This document shows positions 57,661-64,000 of a stretch of 64,000 nucleotides of DNA, in pieces. How positions within the stretch are numbered: position 1 is the stretch's first letter; each line of letters starts with the position of its first letter. The stretch lies in the NCBI GenBank assembly GCA_010093705.1, contig MU006097.1, positions 1,092,715 to 1,156,714 on the forward strand. The letters are read 5' to 3'. Under the pieces are notes generated by a model. It did no database searches. It was not told the origin of the DNA and worked only from the letters and a program-made list of their open reading frames with translations. The position numbers were made by a program, and so were the translations under genes. Source of the DNA: Patellaria atrata CBS 101060. Its lineage: Eukaryota > Ascomycota > Dothideomycetes > Patellariales > Patellariaceae.

Positions 57661-59286
57661 ATGTCATTTGGTAATAAAGCTCGCCTCAGCTCAGGTGTAG
57701 AGATCCCGTGAGTTTGGTGAATCAATTTTGAATTCATTGCATTGCTCTGATATACTATCACAGTACCCTCGGGTTCGGCACATGGCAGAGTGAACCAGGT
57801 AAAGTTGGTGAAGCAGTTTATGAGGCTCTGAAGGCCGGATACCGCCATCTAGTAAGTAGTCTTAGGGCAAAGGTTCTTCAGTCGTTAGTACTCGATATCT
57901 CTAACTGCAATTTTACCAACAGGATCTTGCAAAGATGTAAGATATTCTAGCGTAGGCCACGAGATTCGTTACTAAGCGAAGATTATAGCTACGAAAACCA
58001 ACCTGAAGTAGCACAGGGTATCAAGAGAGCGTACAACGATTTTGGCCTCAAGAGAGAGGACCTGTTTATTGTGAGTAGCATCACACCGTACGGGATGTTT
58101 TACTAACCTTAAGATACAGACTTCCAAGCTATGGAACACGTATGGCTCACATCGATGTTGTTGAATGTCCGCATTTTTACTTGCTCTACAGACATCACCG
58201 CCCTGAAACCGTTGAGGGGGCATTAGAAGATACCCTAAAGGAGCTTGAACTTGACTACCTAGACGTAAGCTGGTTACTGATTGTTACGATATCCATCGAG
58301 TGCAGAGCTGATATCCAGCATAGCTCTACCTTATTCACTGGCCTGTAGCTTTTGTTCACAGTGACAACCTCTTCCCTTTAGAAGAAGGTGCAAACTTACC
58401 CGATGGAGACGTCGCGATTGACGATGACGTCTCGATTGTAGATACTTGGAAAGGTATATTTCTCGCAGAGTAATCTCTGAATACTTCATTCGTCTGTTAA
58501 CTAGGCCTCTTGTAGCAATGCTCAAACTTCCTAAAGAGAAAGCGCGAGCAGTCGGTGTATCCAACTTCTCCATTGAGCACGTAAGTTTCTAACACATCAA
58601 GGATTTAGTTATATGCATTGAGCGCTGATATTGAGTTCTTTAGATCGAGACTATCATCAATGCTACTGGAGTTGTACCCGTCGTGAACCAAGTAGAGCGT
58701 CATCCACGTCTTCCAATCCGCGAACTTTCAGCCTATGCCAAGGAGAAGAACATTCACATAACCGCCTATTCTGTGAGTAAACCCTATATCCTGGTGTTCC
58801 TAGAGATAAAGTATCCAACTTATGGGCCTTTAGGCATTCGGAAACAACTTCTTCGGACTTCCCCTCCTCGTGGACCACCCTGACATCAAGGCTGTTGCTG
58901 AACGCATCCAAGCAACTCCAGCGCAAGTCATGTAAGTCTTTGTCTCTTTGCTAAAACAGCTATAATAGAGAAATTAACACCTCTTAGTCTTGCATGGTCT
59001 CAACTAGACGGCAAGAGCGTGATCCCCAAATCTGTCACGCCATCCCGCATTCGTGAGAACTTTCAAGAAGTCAAACTCTCGGACGAGGATATAAAGGTTA
59101 TTGATGCCATTGGCAATGATCCGAAGCGGATGAACGTCCCTTACACTGCGAGTAAGTTTCTCGGTCTTTAATCCAGTTGTGAAGGAGTTCCTAAAATGAT
59201 CATTAGATAAGCCGCGCTGGGATGTGAACATCTTCAACGACCCGAGCGAGCAACCAGCGAAGCATCAGATCGTTTTGGGTACTTAG
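57661..59286 (+). CDS. aldo-keto reductase, 12 exons
   Basis: Exons: 57661-57707, 57764-57851, 57923-57936, 57989-58070, 58120-58139, 58192-58264, 58324-58453, 58516-58580, 58644-58772, 58834-58931, 58988-59151 and 59207-59286; 329 aa, the usual length. The catalytic tetrad is visible: Asp of HLDLAKIYEN, Tyr of the same segment, Lys of TSKLWNT and His of LYLIHWPV. AVGVSNFSIEH, VVNQVERHP and the NADP-binding SVIPKSVTPSRIRENF complete the TIM barrel. It reduces aldehydes or sugars with NADPH; the fungal relatives include glycerol dehydrogenase and aldehyde reductase types, and the substrate is not determinable. The exons of 14 and 20 nt are very small, and the intron density far exceeds other genes here. 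At the seventh intron the TTGTAG acceptor is required, since the nearer CTAG leads to a stop. Confidence 0.92.
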
Positions 59287-61529
59287 ATGGCCGGGTAGAA
59301 GGTACATAGACTAAGAATACCCGAAGTTCACGTCTGAGGACAATACCTAAAAACAGTAGCTTAAGGAATAGATTATATAATCCAATCATACAGTTTCTGG
59401 TGCAATCTTACTTGAGGAATTGACCTTGACCCTCAAAATATGCTTGAGCGCACATGTACTGTATAACCACCACGAAAAACTCGTCGACCACGTTCTCGGT
59501 TGGGAGCTCATACTTGCCCTTTCCTTCCTTGTCTCAACAATTATGCAAACGCAGCTAGACGAAAAAAGGGAGAATTAAGGTAATCCAGGGAGGCCCGCAC
59601 TATGAGAAAACATCATACTGTTCTTTCTTCAGTTGAGTTGTTTAATAATTCTAGGTCATGTCTGAAGTAACGCAACTCATATACTTATACTAAAAGAAGA
59701 TTTTAGCAAAACAAACTACATCCGGTGAATGGAGACTGGGTATCCAGTCCTATGAGACTTGTACACTATACAGTGGGGTCAATAGGCTACAGCTGACGTA
59801 TACAGGCCTTACTGCATACCGCTGATAGCGCTTCTTCCCGTTGTATATCATCAGATCCTCTCCAAGGAATTAAGCTTCCTTTATCGTATCAAAGAATACC
59901 TGATGAAGTAAGACGTGTAACTACGAGAAGGAACAGTTCTGTATTGCGAAGTTGATAACTGTGTCACTCTTATCTTGCAGATCATCAAGGATCAGAGATA
60001 AAACAGTCCGTCACTTTGAAAACTAGTAAGGACAATTTCATGCAGATAACCCCCTTGAGCGCAATATCTCACTGGGGGCTGATTGCAATGTTTCACTACG
60101 GGGACGTACTGGACAAGGGGAGCGTGGCTAAAGCTTAATTGAAGAGCACATATCCGATCGACTACTGTCGGTGAGATAAGATGAATCAGTTAGATGGCTA
60201 TTGGAACATCTCAGAGGAAACAATAGGTGGGTGGTCTGCACGAACTCATTGCCAATTTCACAATAGGAAGGAAAATACAATATTCCCGGCTGAGGTGTCA
60301 CAACAGACTAGATAGATCCTGTACAATAATGATATCGAAAATCCGATAGTATGGAGTTCCAATCGACTGAATTTTGAGAAAAGGGTTGTACATCTAGCTG
60401 CGTAGAAGAAGTCGACGTCGATGGTATTAGATCACGAAAATACTTATTCGCCTGACATGTGATCGCTGTAGGAAACATTAGAGATAACGGTTTTTTGTCT
60501 TGAGGCGAACTGTGACATGCAAGGCGACCGTTCAAGGATGGCTTATCATGCATTCTGAGAAAACTCCTGCCAGTTCTGTGCCCGTAGCTTTTGTGTTGAG
60601 AGAAAATCAGAAGATTGAATACATAAAACGGAGATCTTTGGTATAAGGAGGTTTTTCCACGCGGATCTGCGGCAATTATAACTGCAGGTAGCTGACACGT
60701 CTGGTGTCGCTCAACGAGCAAACCGCTATCCGTTCTCCCGAATGTAATATCGTTATTGGCGGAGGAGGAAAAAATTGGGGTTTGAATAGAGCTTTCAAAT
60801 GTGACAATTTTGAGACTAGCGCCCCACCAAGATGAAACGTCATAGGGGTCCAATTTTCCGCCCTCCAAAAACCTCAACCTCCACTTATCTTTGCATACAG
60901 AAAAGTGCCATTATTATTATTGGTACCTGGAAAGAGCTCTCCATAACCCGACTTCTAGTGAGTCACTACCTTTCTACCTTACTACCTTACTACATGCCGC
61001 AATATCCTCTTCACCGAGAGTTCGTATCCTCTCTTGATTCGTATCCTGCGATTGCCTCCAGATGGCCAATGCATCAGCTTTCAGGGGTTCCATAGGTTAT
61101 GGATAAGATTCAATCCAAGAATGGATGCATTTATTCAATTGGGGAATATGTATTAAATGTCCCGTTGGCCCTTTGGAAGCTCCTACTCTATGTTGAGTTA
61201 GAAGGGCAACACTACGGATTACTACCCCCTATTTTTTCTCGCGTCTTGCAGTATGACGCCATAATACGCGTGCTGTATGTTTCTGTTATCGAAGTAACCT
61301 TGCTCTCTTGCTTGCTGTCTTTTAAATCGGGCTGCAACACCATGTTAGGGTCTTGGTACTTGACCCACTGTGTTGACCTACAACGGGAGGTGATCCTGAT
61401 ACTAGGACGCGGGTCTATCCACCAGTCCGAATATGGGTTTGTATAAATCAACTGGGTCCGCCCTTTAGGTCAATTGCTCATTCAGAAATTCTAATCTTAC
61501 TTCTCTCAAACACAATATTAGTCGGCAAG
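59287..61529. other. 2.2-kb intergenic, no supported gene
   Basis: A 189-codon minus frame at 60308-60877 lacks an ATG at its start and shows no family motif. A 115-codon plus frame at 61099-61446 begins with ATG but is unrecognised. TACCTTACTACC words lie at 60974-60993. The right end is the promoter of the HAD gene. Confidence 0.4.
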
Positions 61530-62877
61530 ATGAGTGCTCAAACCCTAGGAATGCCTCGCGACGAGCGTTTCGTGCGACGTCTCAGTTCAAAGAGTACCTC
61601 AACCACGGATCTCAACATGGGTCCTACCGTCGTTGTACCCCCAAAGCATCTAACGGCGCCATCAGATGCCCATGAGATTGCGGCCGCCATGGAGATAGCA
61701 AGACATTCTATCGAACTACCAATAACACCTCCATCGGCTCCTGGGACTCCACTAGAAACCACTGTCACGGGCAAGTATGCCTTCGCCTTCGATATTGATG
61801 GAGTTCTCATTCGAGGTGGCAAGCCTATTCCAGAGGCTATTGAAGCAATGAAGGTGCTGAACGGCCAAAATGAGTATGGTATCAAGATGTGAGTATCGCT
61901 AAGTGTAACCTCCTGAGACTTTACTAATTTTCATAAGACCATACATTTTCGTAACAAACGGTGGAGGGAAATCAGAGAACGAACGTTGTCTTCAATTGAG
62001 TCAGCAGCTCCAGATCGAAGTCTCTCCCGGCCAGTTTATCTGTGGTCACACTCCTATGCGAGAAATGGCAGAAAAGTACCGTACCGTCCTCGTCATCGGT
62101 GGCGAAGGCGAAAAATGTCGACAGGTAGCTGAAGCATACGGCTTCAAAGACGTCGTAACCCCTGGCGACATCATCAAGGATAACCAAGACACTACCCCTT
62201 TCCGGAAGCTTACAGAAGACGAGCACAATAACTCCCGTCTGCGCAACTTTGCTGAGGTCGAAATCGACGCCATCTTCGTCTTCGCCGATTCTCGTGACTG
62301 GGCTTCGGATCAACAGATCATTCTCGACCTCCTCATGTCCAAGAACGGACGCCTAGGCACTCGCTCGGAGAATTTCGACGAAGGACCTCCCGTATTCTTC
62401 TCCCATAATGACGTCGTGTGGAGTACCTCGCACGATCTGACTCGAATCGGAATGGGTGCCCTTCGTGTATCTCTCGAAGCCATGTTCAAAGCTGTGACCG
62501 GCACAGACCTCCAAACCATTGCATTCGGCAAACCACAAATAGGTACCTTCGAATTTGCTACTCGGTTGCTCCAGCAGTGGCGTAAGGAAACCCATGGGAT
62601 TAACGAACCTCCCGAAACTGTGTACTTCGTTGGCGACACCCCCGAGAGCGACATCAGGGGGACCAATGAGTTCAACAATGAGGCTGAAAATACTTGGTAC
62701 TCTATTTTGGTTAGGACAGGTGTGTTTAGGGAGGGCACCAAGCCGAAGTTTCAGCCAAAGGTAACGGTTGATACTGTATTGGATGCTGTGCTGCATGGGC
62801 TTGAAAGAGAGCAGAAGAAGGCGTTGAAACGCCGGGTTCTAGAAGCGAGTATCGAAGCCGAGACGATTGAGGAATAA
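61530..62877 (+). CDS. HAD-superfamily hydrolase, CUT-1 / HDHD5 type
   Basis: Two exons, 61530-61888 and 61938-62877 (49-nt intron), 432 aa. Motif I FAFDIDGVLIRGG is at about 84-96, with the nucleophile Asp and the acid/base Asp. The splice restores PYIFVTNGGGKSENER (motif II Thr/Asn). The Lys motif FGKPQIGTFEFA lies near 315 and motif IV YFVGDTPESDIRGTNEF near 348-364. The long cap segment (FVFADSRDWASDQQIILDLL) is as in the eukaryotic CUT-1 family (TIGR01456 as I recall), whose human member is HDHD5/CECR5. The substrate is unsettled; a role in phospholipid metabolism has been suggested for fungal members. The first 80 residues are Ser/Thr/Pro-rich, and a mitochondrial signal is possible but not shown. 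The C terminus is a charged helix. Confidence 0.9.
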
Positions 62878-64000
62878 TTAACGATCTTGAACGCTGCACT
62901 GCATAGTCTTTGGCGTTGGCGTTTCCTCTACGGTAGAAGAGCATACGCGGAGTTTTTTCCTTGTCGGCATTCTAGAAAATTTCTTTTACTTACTTCATAG
63001 CAAGATTCCCCCTTAGAAAAGAACAGATTGAATGGTATCAAAAAGACGACCATTGGTCTCTTGGATTGAAAGTATCTCAATTGTCTCTCTCTACTTACAT
63101 ATTTGACGCTAGTCCCATCTCCAACCCGAAGTCCTATGTTACTTGGGACGTCCTCCCATTTATGCCCTTTCATCTTTTCCCGTCCACACGTCCATCTCCA
63201 TCTCCAGTTTGTGTGACGACGGACCAATCCCTTTACCCACTGACTGGGAACCTACCGGTCCTCTCCATCCTCCAAACCAACCGCTCGATGACCTTCTACG
63301 GACTTCTCTTCCTGCAAAAGTCTCTCAACACTCTTATCGGTGTTGCGACACTCGCGCTAATCCCGCAATCTGCGCGGGATGGAAGATAACGTGACCATGT
63401 AAGTGACGATAGCCTGAGAGGGAATTCCATGCGATTGTGAAATTCGTCGAGTCATCTATGGAATCGGTAGGCGCGGTCGCTGAAACGGTGGTTGAGTTCA
63501 TGTTAGATGCAGACTGAAGCGCGCCTCGTGGAAAGGCGGTTCGAGATGAGGCTAAAATGCGCAAGTCCCATCGCAAATAGATACTGTATTTGATCGGAGG
63601 AGCTCAGCACCTTTCGATCAACATCGCGCATCGCAATTAGAGAATGATACCTGTAGGCCTGCAGCGTTACTCATAGAAAGTCAATGTTGCCTTGCCCAGG
63701 TCCGCGTTACCCCATTCCACGTGGCGTGGCAGGGATAGCCACGGGAATACTAGGCCCAAAGTGGAAGCTTGCATTGAGCAAAGTTTCGTCGAACGTCGGA
63801 ACAAAAATGAGTAAAAGTAAATAGTCGAAAATAAAAGAATACTTTTTAATTACTTCGGATGGGGCAAATGCAATTCTGAAAGTTGCATTCAAATCACCGT
63901 GTTAAACTGCGTCCATATACACCATTTAGAAGGAGTCTATCAGCGGTGGGGGTGTTGTAAACGTATTCAGTCGGAATCTCTATAGTGATTGTGCCAAGAC
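62878..64000. other. window-end stretch, no gene seen
   Basis: The plus frames at 63066-63394 and the minus frames at 63334-63576 and 63707-63892 have no recognisable motifs. A gene beginning beyond the right edge may reach in, but nothing supports it. Confidence 0.4.

Noticed and set aside
60308-60877. 189-codon minus-strand open frame
   Set aside because: No ATG near its start, no motif and no splice support; likely a chance frame.

Overview
The window looks like nuclear DNA of a filamentous ascomycete (Pezizomycotina, most likely a leotiomycete; the class is inference). The genes have short spliceosomal introns (about 46-128 nt, GTRNGT donors, CTRAY-like branch sites, YAG or AAG acceptors), moderately AT-leaning intergenic DNA, and families typical of such fungi: NmrA-like reductase, fungal GNAT, DUF202 membrane protein, ABCC transporter, delta-type PLC, and disordered proteins apparently confined to Pezizomycotina. 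No prokaryotic features, rRNA or convincing tRNA genes were seen.

Layout. 0.7-2.3 kb: two adjacent small hydrophilic proteins. 3.3-4.4 kb: NmrA-like NAD(P)-binding protein. 6.7-8.8 kb: homeodomain transcription factor with a long upstream ORF. 9.5-10.9 kb: relic of a gene joining an NLR-type fungal N-terminal helical domain to a DnaJ C-terminal substrate-binding domain. 11.2-12.0 kb: GNAT acetyltransferase. 13.8-15.8 kb: FAD amine/polyamine oxidase. 15.8-19.5 kb: gene-poor, with a GGTAA microsatellite. 19.6-20.1 kb: conserved Pro/Ser-rich protein. 22.2-23.7 kb: ARP2. 24.3-25.0 kb: unrecognised secreted or membrane protein flanked by a diverged ~107-bp repeat. 25.9-27.0 kb: DUF202 protein. 27.7-29.2 kb: DBP5 helicase, divergent from BZZ1 (30.0-32.8 kb). 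33.8-38.7 kb: full ABCC transporter. 40.1-43.5 kb: phosphoinositide phospholipase C. 43.5-51.5 kb: gene desert with a heptanucleotide repeat and a probable decayed gene. 51.5-54.2 kb: 903-aa disordered protein, divergent from a PP2A activator (PTPA, RRD2-like, 54.9-56.2 kb). 57.7-59.3 kb: 12-exon aldo-keto reductase. 61.5-62.9 kb: CUT-1/HDHD5-type HAD hydrolase.

Most genes are housekeeping or general metabolism, not a cluster. ARP2 and BZZ1 lie close together and act in the same branched-actin/endocytosis pathway; PLC and the PP2A activator are signalling genes. The least ordinary items are the NLR-N/DnaJ-C relic, the repeat-flanked membrane-protein gene, and the minisatellite-filled last intron of BZZ1, whose retention would replace the SH3 domains with a hydrophobic tail. 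Exon boundaries were worked out by hand from splice consensus, frame and family alignment from memory; all multi-exon models given sum to a whole number of codons.
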